DNA of 13,883 bases from Anaerolineae bacterium (lineage in GTDB: Bacteria; Chloroflexota; Anaerolineae; Anaerolineales; Villigracilaceae): the NCBI GenBank assembly GCA_017303735.1, contig JAFLCF010000122.1, forward strand, positions 1 to 13,883. The letters run 5' to 3'. Below the pieces are notes generated by a model that was not told the origin of the DNA, did not search any database, and saw only the letters and a list, made by a program, of their open reading frames with translations. Each line of letters begins with the position of its first letter. The first letter of the stretch is position 1. The position numbers and the translations under genes were made by a program. Shown piece by piece: positions 1 through 6,864 of the stretch.

Positions 1-251
1 ACGAAGAATCGCGCATGGCAGAAATATTTGGCGAGACTTTATTGCAAGTTAACAGCCTGCATCATCAGGGATTAAAGGACGTCGCCTCTTCCTTAAGAGT
101 AGTTGGTCATGCTCCAGACGGCATGATCGAAGCCGTGGAATTGCCCGACCATCCCTATGCCATGGGCGTGCAGTGGCACCCAGAATGGTTAACCGACCAA
201 CCCGTGATGCGCCGCTTGTTTAAGTCTTTTGTAGATGCGTCGAAGAAGTAG
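1..251 (+). CDS. Gamma-glutamyl-GABA hydrolase-like peptidase C26 (3' fragment)
   Basis: This is the C-terminal part of a class I glutamine-amidotransferase-fold hydrolase. It is open at the left edge, with the first full codon at position 3, so the ATG at 15 is internal rather than a start. The fragment carries VNSLHHQGL and, near the end, GVQWHPEW, whose His and Glu are the usual second and third members of the Cys-His-Glu triad. The nucleophilic Cys lies outside the window. The HHQ motif favours the PuuD/C26 group, which hydrolyses gamma-glutamyl amides such as gamma-glutamyl-GABA, over the amidotransferase subunits of GMP or anthranilate synthases. The true substrate cannot be read here. 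It ends 40 nt before murI on the same strand, so the two may be co-transcribed; both act on glutamate-containing compounds, but a functional link is inference. Confidence 0.85.
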   Translation, partial: EESRMAEIFGETLLQVNSLHHQGLKDVASSLRVVGHAPDGMIEAVELPDHPYAMGVQWHPEWLTDQPVMRRLFKSFVDASKK

Positions 252-257
252 AGATTT

Positions 258-281
258 ATTACGCATTACGTAATCCGTAAT
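258..281. promoter_or_regulatory. 24-bp near-perfect palindrome upstream of murI
   Basis: The two halves (ATTACGCATTAC and GTAATCCGTAAT) are inverted copies with 11 of 12 base pairs matching; the only mismatch is C264 against C275. The core ATTACGTAAT is a perfect palindrome. It fills most of the 40-nt gap between the C26 hydrolase stop and the murI ATG, and ends 10 nt before that ATG. It could be a binding site for a dimeric regulator, a small dispersed repeat, or an RNA hairpin affecting murI translation. It is followed by no U-tract, and its RNA form has a very short loop, so a standard terminator is unlikely. The symmetry is seen directly; the role is unknown. Confidence 0.6.
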
Positions 282-291
282 TTGCACAACT

Positions 292-1107
292 ATGCCATCA
301 TCTCAAAACCCCATCGGCGTCTTTGATTCTGGCGTTGGCGGACTTTCCGTTCTACGTGAAATTCAGGCGTTGATGCCGAACGAAAACATCATCTATTTTG
401 GCGATCAGGGACATGTGCCTTATGGTCCACGCCCGATGGAGCAGATACAGGATTTCTCAGAAGGGATTACGCGTTTTCTCTTGGAGCAAAAATCCAAGAT
501 TATCGTTGTGGCATGTAATACGGCGTCAGCCGCGGCGTTGACCTATTTGCGGCAGACCTTCAAGGATGTGCAATTTGTGGGGATGGAGCCAGCCGTCAAA
601 CCGGCGGCGGAGAAGACGCAGACAGGTAAAGTAGGTGTCTTGGCGACTCCAGCTACATTTCAAGGTGCCTTGTATGCGTCTGTCGTGGAGCGCTTCGCTA
701 ATGGTGTTGAGTTGTTCCAGAATACCTGCAATGGATTGGTTCAGCAGATCGAAATGGGAAATTTGAATGGCGAAGAAACGCGCGAAATATTAGAGAAGGC
801 ATTGCACCCGATGCTTGAGAAAAATATTGATACCGTTGTGTTGGGATGTACACATTATCCCTTTGTGATTCCGTTGATCGAAAAAATAGTTGGGGAAAAA
901 GTTCGGGTGATCGACCCGGCTCCTGCAGTGGCGAAACAGGTCAAACGTCTGCTTGAGGCGGGGAATATGTTAAATCAGAATGACGGAATATTGCGCTTCG
1001 TCACATCAGGCGGCGCGGAATCGGTCAAATCCATATTGAGCGTGTTATTGGGGATTGACGCTGAAATTGAATCGGTTACCTGGAAGAATGATCGGGAGAT
1101 TCAATAA
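292..1107 (+). CDS. murI: Glutamate racemase
   Basis: This cytoplasmic, cofactor-independent racemase converts L-glutamate to D-glutamate for peptidoglycan. At 271 aa it has the family's usual length. Seen in order: GVFDSGVGGLSVL at the N terminus with Asp12 and Ser13, GDQGHVPYG around 37-45, VACNTAS with catalytic Cys75, and LGCTHYP with the second catalytic Cys186. All the expected active-site elements are present, so it should be functional. The ATG at 292 has no recognisable Shine-Dalgarno sequence (TTTGCACAACT precedes it), but the protein begins a few residues before the conserved FDSG motif, as normal for MurI, and no better start exists. The 3' end overlaps the convergent reductase gene by 32 nt. 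A D-glutamate requirement implies a peptidoglycan-containing wall or another D-Glu use. Confidence 0.97.
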   Translation: MPSSQNPIGVFDSGVGGLSVLREIQALMPNENIIYFGDQGHVPYGPRPMEQIQDFSEGITRFLLEQKSKIIVVACNTASAAALTYLRQTFKDVQFVGMEPAVKPAAEKTQTGKVGVLATPATFQGALYASVVERFANGVELFQNTCNGLVQQIEMGNLNGEETREILEKALHPMLEKNIDTVVLGCTHYPFVIPLIEKIVGEKVRVIDPAPAVAKQVKRLLEAGNMLNQNDGILRFVTSGGAESVKSILSVLLGIDAEIESVTWKNDREIQ

Positions 1108-2179
1108 CTTCCGCACCCATCATTTGCATATCTTTGAATAAACGAATCGGCTCGGCGATGTGACCCATCATGTGAACTCCGCATGATCGAGCTGAACCGT
1201 CGAGGTATTGACGAAGGTAGGCGACCACGGGGATGGCGGTGAGTTCGTAACCATCGGCATGAGAAATTCTTATGTTGGCTTGAAACGGCATTCCATTTTT
1301 GATGCCCTTCGCTTCCACTTTTAATGCCACAAGATAGGGCGGTTTGGATTGTTGCATTGCCCACCATGTCAACTTTCCCAGCGGGCGGAGTCCGCGTTTG
1401 GGGGCGAGCTTTAGCCCGACGAAGACAAGCGGGGTGATGATCATATCTGACAGCCAGTTCGAGCCTGCGATGTAAAAGCCGGTTTCTTTCAGGCTTGGAT
1501 ACATTTCTGGTAATTTTCTTAGCTCTTCAAAAAACATCGAGTAGGCTGTGCGTTTTCCAACATCGCTGCCGAAATCGAATTCGTGCATGTCCCATGAGGA
1601 CGGTTTTGTCCAGGCACCGTTCTTGAAAACCTGGGCTTGATAATCTATGAAACCTTCCATGAGTTCGTCGACCGCCTCTGAATAGGGAATATCTTTGATG
1701 TTGAGATACCCGTCCGTGAGTGCGGAGTCGATCACATCCAGCTTTGTGGCAGCGTAACGAATCAGCGCGGCGATCAGCCCGGGGTGGTACCCCGCTTCGG
1801 TGATGAAGCACAGCCCGGCTTTCTTGATTTCTTCTTCCGCAGCGAAAAGCGCTTTGAGTTTACTTGCTGCGAATTGCACGTCGAGATAATCCACATGGGC
1901 GTGGATGCAGGCACGGATAACGGTCTCGGCGTGATGGGTGGTTGGGGCGGCGACCAGGCACAGCGTCACGCCTTGAAGCGCATGGGTCAGGCTGTTGAAA
2001 GAGGAGGCATCTACTTGTCGTGTTGATACACGTGGATTGTGAAGTTCTTCCGCAAATGTATTTGCCTTTTTTATATTCCGTCCTGAGATGACAATATTCA
2101 CATCTGTTTGAGTCAGCAAATGTTTGGCGAGAAATTTTCCAGTATAGCCATATCCGCCCAAAATCAAGATTGTAGCCAT
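1076..2179 (-). CDS. Saccharopine dehydrogenase-like NAD(P)-binding reductase
   Basis: A 367-aa protein with an N-terminal Rossmann fold: ILILGGYGYTGKFLA places the nucleotide-binding glycines at residues 8, 9, 11 and 14, and SGRN follows the second strand. The remainder matches the general layout of the saccharopine-dehydrogenase NADP-binding family, which also includes trans-acting enoyl reductases of mycobacterial lipid synthesis. No lysine-pathway genes are nearby, so saccharopine itself is an unlikely substrate. A hydrophobic stretch near 245-256 (MIITPLVFVGLKL) could contact membrane or a lipid substrate. The start is set by AAAGGA at 2185-2190, 5 nt before the ATG. That site lies in the 3' end of the DUF385 gene, whose stop is 2 nt away, so the two are probably translationally coupled. 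It is the last gene of the minus-strand series and converges on murI with a 32-nt overlap. Confidence 0.8.
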   Translation of the reverse strand: MATILILGGYGYTGKFLAKHLLTQTDVNIVISGRNIKKANTFAEELHNPRVSTRQVDASSFNSLTHALQGVTLCLVAAPTTHHAETVIRACIHAHVDYLDVQFAASKLKALFAAEEEIKKAGLCFITEAGYHPGLIAALIRYAATKLDVIDSALTDGYLNIKDIPYSEAVDELMEGFIDYQAQVFKNGAWTKPSSWDMHEFDFGSDVGKRTAYSMFFEELRKLPEMYPSLKETGFYIAGSNWLSDMIITPLVFVGLKLAPKRGLRPLGKLTWWAMQQSKPPYLVALKVEAKGIKNGMPFQANIRISHADGYELTAIPVVAYLRQYLDGSARSCGVHMMGHIAEPIRLFKDMQMMGAEVIESPDHSSR

Positions 2180-2181
2180 AA

Positions 2182-2658
2182 TTATCCTTTTGTTGGCTTG
2201 ACCGACAACAGAGTCAGATTTTTGCCAAGGGTGCGCAGTTCTTCTTCATCTTTGAATTTCATGCCGACCATTGCCATGACCGAACGCGTGTAGGCAGGTT
2301 TACGACGAAAGAATTGCACGAGCATTTCGCCGGTGTCGCTTTCTGTAAGAATATTTGCTTGTGCGCTGAATTTTCTTCTGCCTACCTGTGCCTCGAAGAG
2401 TGGATTGGCTTGAATGTTCTTGAACCAATCTGCGTGTGAGCCATAGGCGGCTTCGATGTAATACGTGTCTGTGGCTTTGTTGTAATCCATCACATCGACC
2501 AGAGTTTGGCGGCGTTTGCCGCTTTTTCTACCTGTGGTGGTGAGTAGCATCCATTGTGCGCCAATGAGACGTTCCCAGCCGCCGAAGCCGATCTTGTGCA
2601 TGAATAATGGGACTTTGAAGAAGAATTTCAAAAGTCCGCTTGGACGTTTTTCGAACAT
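2182..2658 (-). CDS. DUF385/Ddn-like deazaflavin-dependent nitroreductase family protein
   Basis: A 158-aa single-domain protein. It carries LLTTTGRKSGKRR at about 38-50 and GSHADWFKNIQANP at about 73-86, the signatures of the DUF385 split-barrel family (F420-dependent nitroreductases and quinone reductases related to mycobacterial Ddn). Members use the deazaflavin F420, or sometimes other flavins, and several are membrane associated; the N-terminal KFFFKVPLFM fits membrane contact. The open frame runs further upstream to 2802, but that part lies in the neighbouring methyltransferase gene. The ATG at 2658 is preferred because AGGGA (2665-2669) sits 6 nt before it and family homology starts there. 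It starts 1 nt after the methyltransferase stop and ends 2 nt before the reductase start, so the trio looks coupled. F420 use is inferred; no F420 biosynthesis gene is in the window. Confidence 0.82.
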   Translation of the reverse strand: MFEKRPSGLLKFFFKVPLFMHKIGFGGWERLIGAQWMLLTTTGRKSGKRRQTLVDVMDYNKATDTYYIEAAYGSHADWFKNIQANPLFEAQVGRRKFSAQANILTESDTGEMLVQFFRRKPAYTRSVMAMVGMKFKDEEELRTLGKNLTLLSVKPTKG

Positions 2659-2659
2659 A

Positions 2660-3424
2660 TTATTTCCCTGTAAACAAGAATTTGAAGAAATCCAAAATGC
2701 GAGTCGGATATGGGAAGAATGCCGGAACTTTTTTTCGATATTCGGCATACTCAGGAATGCGTTCGAGCAGTTCTTTTTCTTCCACCAAGCGTACCCAGCC
2801 AAAGAACCCTAATGGCAAAAATAAAATAAAGGTGAGCGGATAAATACCCGCATTGAGCAAAGCCAACCCGAAACACAAATAGATAGCAGCCCCATAAATA
2901 GGATGACGAAGTGTTTTGTAAATGCTTGAATTGACCATTTTGCTTTCAGTGGGGAAATAAACATAGAGCATGGTGAGATTATCCACGCCGAAGGTAGCCA
3001 CAGAGCGAAGCCATAAGCCTGCGCCGATAAGGACATTGAACCAACCCAACCAATTGAAGACATTGAGGATGGCAGGCTGTGTGAACTTGGATCCATTCAT
3101 GTAGGCGGTGTGGGCAATGGCAGCAAAGATGAGCGCCAGCCCGGGGATGTTGAAGCGACCAAAGGCATAACGATAGGCGGCGTCGCCATGTGTTTCTATG
3201 ATTTTTTTCTTTTGGGTAAAAAAGCGACTGAGTAGCAGGAAACCCAACGCCATGACCACGATCTGACTGTCAAGCGTCCAGGTGGGAATGTTGTCGGTGA
3301 GGATGAAGTATAGGGTGGTCAGACCAAATATCCCCAAGAAAGAAGCGGCGATCTTCATCCTGCCACTGGCGGAATTAAGTTCAGGGACATGTCGAGCCAA
3401 ATGATCGAAGCCTTTGAGTTTCAT
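2660..3424 (-). CDS. Isoprenylcysteine carboxyl methyltransferase-like membrane protein (ICMT/PEMT family)
   Basis: A 254-aa integral membrane protein with about five or six hydrophobic segments (near 25-42, 54-70, 92-109, 123-139, 176-191 and 195-212). The C-terminal half has the ICMT/phospholipid N-methyltransferase signature: LRHPIYGAAIYLCFG around 172-185, then acidic residues at 215-221 and PEYAEYRKKVPAFFP around 224-238. The RHP..Y and E..Y..Y..VP pattern forms the SAM and substrate pocket in this family. Bacterial members mostly have unknown substrates, either lipid or isoprenoid carboxylates or amines. The start at 3424 is supported by AAGGAG at 3431-3436, 6 nt upstream, which rules out the internal Met23. 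The next gene upstream, CYTH, ends 58 nt away. The following DUF385 gene starts 1 nt after this stop. Confidence 0.82.
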   Translation of the reverse strand: MKLKGFDHLARHVPELNSASGRMKIAASFLGIFGLTTLYFILTDNIPTWTLDSQIVVMALGFLLLSRFFTQKKKIIETHGDAAYRYAFGRFNIPGLALIFAAIAHTAYMNGSKFTQPAILNVFNWLGWFNVLIGAGLWLRSVATFGVDNLTMLYVYFPTESKMVNSSIYKTLRHPIYGAAIYLCFGLALLNAGIYPLTFILFLPLGFFGWVRLVEEKELLERIPEYAEYRKKVPAFFPYPTRILDFFKFLFTGK

Positions 3425-3430
3425 GAAGAA

Positions 3431-3436
3431 CTCCTT
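3431..3436 (-). promoter_or_regulatory. Shine-Dalgarno of the ICMT-like gene
   Basis: AAGGAG on the minus strand lies 6 nt before the ATG ending at 3424. It is one of the strongest ribosome binding sites in the window and decides the start of the ICMT-like gene over the internal Met23. Confidence 0.8.
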
Positions 3437-3441
3437 GATTC

Positions 3442-3469
3442 AGTATAGCCCTCTTTAGGTAAAAACCAA
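3442..3469 (-). promoter_or_regulatory. Weak candidate sigma70-type promoter before the ICMT/DUF385/reductase trio
   Basis: On the minus strand, TTGGTT (3464-3469) and TATACT (3442-3447) are 16 bp apart, resembling -35 and -10 boxes in the 58-nt gap between CYTH and the ICMT-like gene. The -10 box matches 5 of 6 consensus bases and the -35 only about 3 of 6. A transcript starting 6-7 nt downstream would begin at about 3435, inside the Shine-Dalgarno site, which weakens the case. It may simply be chance in an AT-rich gap. Confidence 0.25.
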
Positions 3470-3482
3470 CACGATGATGTTC

Positions 3483-4091
3483 CTAATCTGCCGGAACGAT
3501 GCTCATATCCTCGCCGCTGATGGATAACCCCTTAAGTGCCTCAAAACTCAATTGACCGGCAGTGAGTTTGTACTTCATCGCTATACGATCAAACAGAACC
3601 AGATAGCCCGCGTTGACGGATGAACCCCATCTCAAGCCGAGCAATTCAGCTACAGTTCGCAGGGTGTTGACGTCCTCCCCTTCGATCTCGACAAAATTGC
3701 CGTAGGGCAATTCATCGAGCATGACATGAACATCCTCCACTTCATACGTGGCGCGATATTTTTCATAGAAGGCAACGACTGTAAACCCCAAGGCTTCCAA
3801 AAAATCTTTTGCGGCATCGAAACTACTTACTGAGAATTCGATCTCTTTGCGGCTGAGCACGCCGTCATTGCGTTCGTCATTAGGTCCTTTGAAGGTGAAT
3901 TTCGCTTCTGTGTCGTTTCGCAGGCGCAGCACTTTTAACTCTTGGCGCAAGTCTCCGTTCGGGGTATCGAACCGCAAGTTAACTTCGTGAACCCGTGCTT
4001 GAATCAAATGCGCCTTCAACTCGCGAAGGCGCATTTCGACTCGCTTTAAATCTTTGACAAAAAATTTAACTTCAGTTTCCTGTCCGTTCAT
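3483..4091 (-). CDS. CYTH-domain protein (class IV adenylate cyclase / triphosphatase superfamily)
   Basis: A 202-aa soluble protein with the CYTH tunnel-fold signature. ExExK is at Glu5-Glu7-Lys9, followed by LRLRND (Arg56, Arg58), KFTFKGP (Lys64, Lys68), RKEIEF (81-86), EKYR (110-113) and MLDELPYGNFVEIEGED (124-140), whose acidic residues bind metal. These line the tunnel that holds triphosphate compounds with Mg or Mn. Known members hydrolyse inorganic triphosphate or thiamine triphosphate, or make cAMP (CyaB type). The sequence alone does not decide which; the length and DELPYGNFVEIEG are compatible with both the CyaB-like and ThTPase-like groups. The ATG is 2 nt after the biotin carrier stop, without a clear ribosome binding site, which suggests translational coupling with the carboxylase genes. 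The C-terminal 20 residues look like an unconserved tail. Confidence 0.85.
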   Translation of the reverse strand: MNGQETEVKFFVKDLKRVEMRLRELKAHLIQARVHEVNLRFDTPNGDLRQELKVLRLRNDTEAKFTFKGPNDERNDGVLSRKEIEFSVSSFDAAKDFLEALGFTVVAFYEKYRATYEVEDVHVMLDELPYGNFVEIEGEDVNTLRTVAELLGLRWGSSVNAGYLVLFDRIAMKYKLTAGQLSFEALKGLSISGEDMSIVPAD

Positions 4092-4093
4092 GG

Positions 4094-4591
4094 TTAATGC
4101 AGGTTGAGCAAAACTTGTTTTTGTTCCACGCTTTCGCCAGCCTTGACCTTGATGTGGCTGACGGTGCCATCACGCGGTGACTTTAATTCGTTCTGCATCT
4201 TCATCGATTCGAGAATGACCAGCACCTGTCCCTTTTTGACTTCATCGCCTTCATTGACTGGAATGGCGACGACGAGACCCGGCATGGGCGCCTTGAGATG
4301 GAACTCGCCTCCTTCTGCCACGCCCCCGCCTGCCGCGGCTTTCAGACGCTTTTCGCGTTCATCCTCAACCTTTACCTGAAACTGGCGTCCGCGTAAAAGC
4401 ACTTGCCAGTCTTCATCGCCAGAGTAAACATAGGACTCGTAGGATTTGCCGTCAAGGATCAATGAATAAACGGGTTGCCCGCTTACAGTTTCAAAGTTCA
4501 CTTCCAGCAGGCGTTCGCCCACACGGATATGGCGGTCGTCGACCACTTCGATCTCGAATTCCTTGCCGTCAATGGTTGTCACATATTTCAT
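4094..4591 (-). CDS. Biotin carrier subunit of acyl-CoA carboxylase (BT-BCCP type)
   Basis: A 165-aa subunit carrying biotin between the biotin carboxylase and carboxyltransferase sites. The C-terminal domain (about 97-165) is a biotinyl/lipoyl fold with APMPGLV and ESMKM; Lys131 is the biotinylated residue. The first 80 residues form short beta-rich repeats (GKEFEIEV, GKSYESYVY, GRQFQVKV), as in the BT domain linking biotin carboxylase to BCCP in propionyl-CoA carboxylase alpha chains. A short Ala/Gly linker (85-96) joins them. With the upstream biotin carboxylase it therefore looks like an alpha chain split into two proteins. This differs from the classic E. coli AccB layout. GAGG at 4599-4602, 7 nt before the ATG, supports the start. 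The gap from the biotin carboxylase stop is 77 nt; CYTH follows after 2 nt. Confidence 0.9.
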   Translation of the reverse strand: MKYVTTIDGKEFEIEVVDDRHIRVGERLLEVNFETVSGQPVYSLILDGKSYESYVYSGDEDWQVLLRGRQFQVKVEDEREKRLKAAAGGGVAEGGEFHLKAPMPGLVVAIPVNEGDEVKKGQVLVILESMKMQNELKSPRDGTVSHIKVKAGESVEQKQVLLNLH

Positions 4592-4623
4592 GTAGTTGCC
4601 TCAATCTTAAATCGTCTTTTGCT

Positions 4624-4647
4624 CTTGGCGGGGTCCACGCCGCCGAG
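4624..4647. other. GC-rich inverted repeat in the biotin carboxylase-biotin carrier spacer
   Basis: CTTGGCGG (4624-4631) and CCGCCGAG (4640-4647) flank an 8-nt loop and are complementary at 7 of 8 positions, the exception being one T/G pair. It sits in the middle of the only gap over 60 nt in the carboxylase block. On the transcribed (minus) strand the T/G pair becomes C/A, leaving a 5-bp GC stem plus two outer pairs. No U-run follows directly, so a full terminator is unlikely. It could be an RNA processing or stability element setting the ratio of the two subunits, or it could be chance. Confidence 0.35.
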
Positions 4648-4668
4648 GACGGCGACGGGAGCGTACTT

Positions 4669-6177
4669 TTACCGGTGCATTCGTTCCCAGCGACCAACCC
4701 ACTTCCAGTTGCTGGTATCGCGCTCGTTACTGCGGACGATCTGAGCAGACCGTTCGGTTTCCTTGTGAGCCACAAGGGTGGCGAGGATAGCGGCGATCTC
4801 TGCTTGGGCTTCATCGATTTCTGAAGCGGCTTCCATGGAGAATCGCTCTTCTACAAAGCGTGTGTCAAACTGCCCAGCCATGAAGCGGTGCGAATCCATC
4901 AGTGTTTGGTGGAAGGGGATGTTGGTGCGCACGCCCACGATGCGATATTCTTCCAAGGCGCGGCGCATACGCAGAATGGCTTGGGCGCGGGTTTCGCCCC
5001 AGACGATCAACTTGGCGATCATCGGGTCATAATATGGCGTGATCTCGAAGCCGGGGTATACACCTGTATCCACCCTCACGCCTGGACCAGTGGGGATGAT
5101 GCTGTGCGTGATGCGTCCCGTGGAGGGGATGAAATTATTGAACGGGTCTTCAGCATTGACGCGGCATTCGATGGCGTGACCTTTGAATTGAACCTGATCC
5201 TGTGTGTAGCTCAACTGACGTCCACGTGCGATGCGCAATTGTTCAGCGACGATGTCGATGCCGGTCACAAGTTCGGTAACAGGATGCTCCACCTGTAAAC
5301 GAGTGTTCATTTCAAGGAAGTAAAAGTTGCGGTCTTTGTCCACCAAAAATTCGATCGTGCCTGCATTGACGTAGTCTACAGATTGCGCGGCTTTGACGGC
5401 AACATCACCCATCTTTTTGCGTAAATCATCATCAAGGAAGGGAGACGGCGCTTCTTCGACTAGTTTCTGATGGCGGCGCTGAATGGAACATTCGCGTTCG
5501 CCGAGGTGAATGACGTTGCCGTGCTCATCTGCCATGATCTGGAATTCAATGTGACGCGCGCCTTCGATCAGTTTTTCGAGATAGACGTTGCCATCGCCGA
5601 AAGCTGATTCCGCCTCGCGCCTCGCCGATGCGAGCAGGGTTGGCATTTCTTCCAGGCTGCGGACTTCTCTCATGCCTTTTCCGCCGCCACCAGCCGTCGC
5701 CTTGATAAGAAGCGGGAAACCGATGGTTGGGGCAATCTTCAGCAGGTCATCGTTGGTCATGTTGCCTACATCTTCGGTTCCGGGTACAACTGGCACGCCC
5801 GCCTTGATGACAGTGGCACGCGCCTTGCCCTTATCGCCCATGGCTGCAATTGCTGAAGGTTTCGGTCCGATAAAGGTGATGCCAAGCTCCGCGCATTTGG
5901 CAGCGAAGTCTTCGCGCTCGGCAAGGAAGCCGTAACCGGGATGGATGGCATCGGCGCCGGATTTTTTTACAATGTCGAAAATTTTATCTGCACGTAAATA
6001 AGATTCTCGTGAAGGGGCTGGTCCCAATAAATAGGCTTCATCGGCATACCGCACATGCAAGGCATTGCGATCTGCTTCAGAAAAAACAGCCACGGTTTCC
6101 AACCCTAACTCACGGCAGGCACGAATGATACGGACGGCGATCTCACCACGGTTTGCAACCAAAACTTTTTTAAACAT
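4669..6177 (-). CDS. accC: Biotin carboxylase subunit of acyl-CoA carboxylase
   Basis: An ATP-grasp enzyme that carboxylates biotin using ATP and bicarbonate. Seen in order: the N-terminal MFKKVLVANRGEIAVRIIRA, HPGYGFLAE near 79-87, the Gly-rich ATP loop TAGGGGKGMR at 161-170, HIEFQIMAD at 209-217, GERECSIQRRHQKL around 226-239, EMNTRLQVEHPVTE at 289-302 (metal and catalytic Glu289, Asn291, Arg293), and ECRVNAEDP with Arg339. All catalytic residues appear present. At 502 aa it exceeds the roughly 450-aa E. coli AccC; the extra C terminus (about 450-502) is helical then Trp-rich (NWKWVGRWERM) and may dock the biotin carrier or carboxyltransferase. The start is supported by GGAG at 6186-6189, 8 nt upstream. 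It lies 27 nt after the HD gene. The symbol follows the subunit family; PccA would fit if propionyl-CoA is the substrate. Confidence 0.95.
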   Translation of the reverse strand: MFKKVLVANRGEIAVRIIRACRELGLETVAVFSEADRNALHVRYADEAYLLGPAPSRESYLRADKIFDIVKKSGADAIHPGYGFLAEREDFAAKCAELGITFIGPKPSAIAAMGDKGKARATVIKAGVPVVPGTEDVGNMTNDDLLKIAPTIGFPLLIKATAGGGGKGMREVRSLEEMPTLLASARREAESAFGDGNVYLEKLIEGARHIEFQIMADEHGNVIHLGERECSIQRRHQKLVEEAPSPFLDDDLRKKMGDVAVKAAQSVDYVNAGTIEFLVDKDRNFYFLEMNTRLQVEHPVTELVTGIDIVAEQLRIARGRQLSYTQDQVQFKGHAIECRVNAEDPFNNFIPSTGRITHSIIPTGPGVRVDTGVYPGFEITPYYDPMIAKLIVWGETRAQAILRMRRALEEYRIVGVRTNIPFHQTLMDSHRFMAGQFDTRFVEERFSMEAASEIDEAQAEIAAILATLVAHKETERSAQIVRSNERDTSNWKWVGRWERMHR

Positions 6178-6204
6178 TACGACTACTCCACATATATCGT
6201 ATTC

Positions 6205-6843
6205 CTATATCTCTACTGTGAGCTTGCTGTCTTCCACAAGTCTTTCCAGAGCTTGTATTTGTGTATCCAGTTGACGATTAAAAAGCTCTTCACCTTTGGA
6301 TGTTCCCATAATGCCGCCTTCGCGATACTTCTTCAAGGTCATTAAACGGGTTGATGCTTTTTCGACCAACTTTTCATAGTTTTCCGTATTGCTGAACTGG
6401 ATCAACATGCGATACACGCCAAACCGATCTATATTATCTGCATCGCTTACTATCTTTGATTCGAGCGTAACAGGATGTTCAAAATCTGCCTTGTCATCCA
6501 CGTGTACTGCAATGGAGTAACAAATGTTGTTCAATTGGGCTTCCGAGTAATCAAGCGTTTCGAGGTAGGGGCGGGCTATTCTTGCGCTGACACGTCCATG
6601 TTCAACGCCATATTCTTCCTTCTCGAACTTTGAGATGTCGTGGAGAAGACATGCTGCGATAACGACTTCCAAATCTGCCTTCTCGTGTTCCGAAATTTGC
6701 TTTCCGAATTGAGTAACGCGCAATGTGTGTTTCCAACGATAATCAAAATCAGGGTTGGTATAGCCGATCGCCTCTGTGGCTTTGCGGTGGTTTTGAACAA
6801 ACTCTGATATTTTCTTTAACCGTAAGATGGTTTGGTCGTTCAT
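6205..6843 (-). CDS. HD-domain phosphohydrolase
   Basis: A 212-aa soluble protein with a complete HD metal site: His39 in RWKHTLRV, His68-Asp69 in CLLHDISKFE, His82 in VEHGRVSARIA, His114 in IAVHVDD and an Asp in SDADNIDRFG (134 or 136). This pattern of one His, HD, two more His and a final Asp resembles the YedJ-like and related HD phosphohydrolases that cleave phosphate esters of nucleotides. The substrate is unknown, and no second (synthetase, sensor or GAF) domain is present. It sits between the carboxyltransferase (21-nt gap) and biotin carboxylase (27-nt gap) genes on the same strand, so it should be co-expressed with the carboxylase. No strong Shine-Dalgarno site is seen before the ATG; the start fits the protein pattern. 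Confidence 0.88.
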   Translation of the reverse strand: MNDQTILRLKKISEFVQNHRKATEAIGYTNPDFDYRWKHTLRVTQFGKQISEHEKADLEVVIAACLLHDISKFEKEEYGVEHGRVSARIARPYLETLDYSEAQLNNICYSIAVHVDDKADFEHPVTLESKIVSDADNIDRFGVYRMLIQFSNTENYEKLVEKASTRLMTLKKYREGGIMGTSKGEELFNRQLDTQIQALERLVEDSKLTVEI

Positions 6844-6864
6844 ATGCTTTAAATCATTTATTGA

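Noticed and set aside
258..281. Palindrome as a rho-independent terminator of the C26 hydrolase gene
   Set aside because: The stem is AT-rich, the loop is minimal and no U-tract follows, so it does not fit a standard terminator.
2659..2802. N-terminal extension of the DUF385 protein (48 extra residues in frame)
   Set aside because: It lies entirely in the methyltransferase gene, is unlike the family, and a good ribosome binding site precedes the internal ATG at 2658.
6205..6843. HD protein as a defence nuclease (Cas3-type or dGTPase)
   Set aside because: There is no helicase, CRISPR array or defence partner nearby, and the motif layout is closer to small metabolic HD phosphohydrolases.
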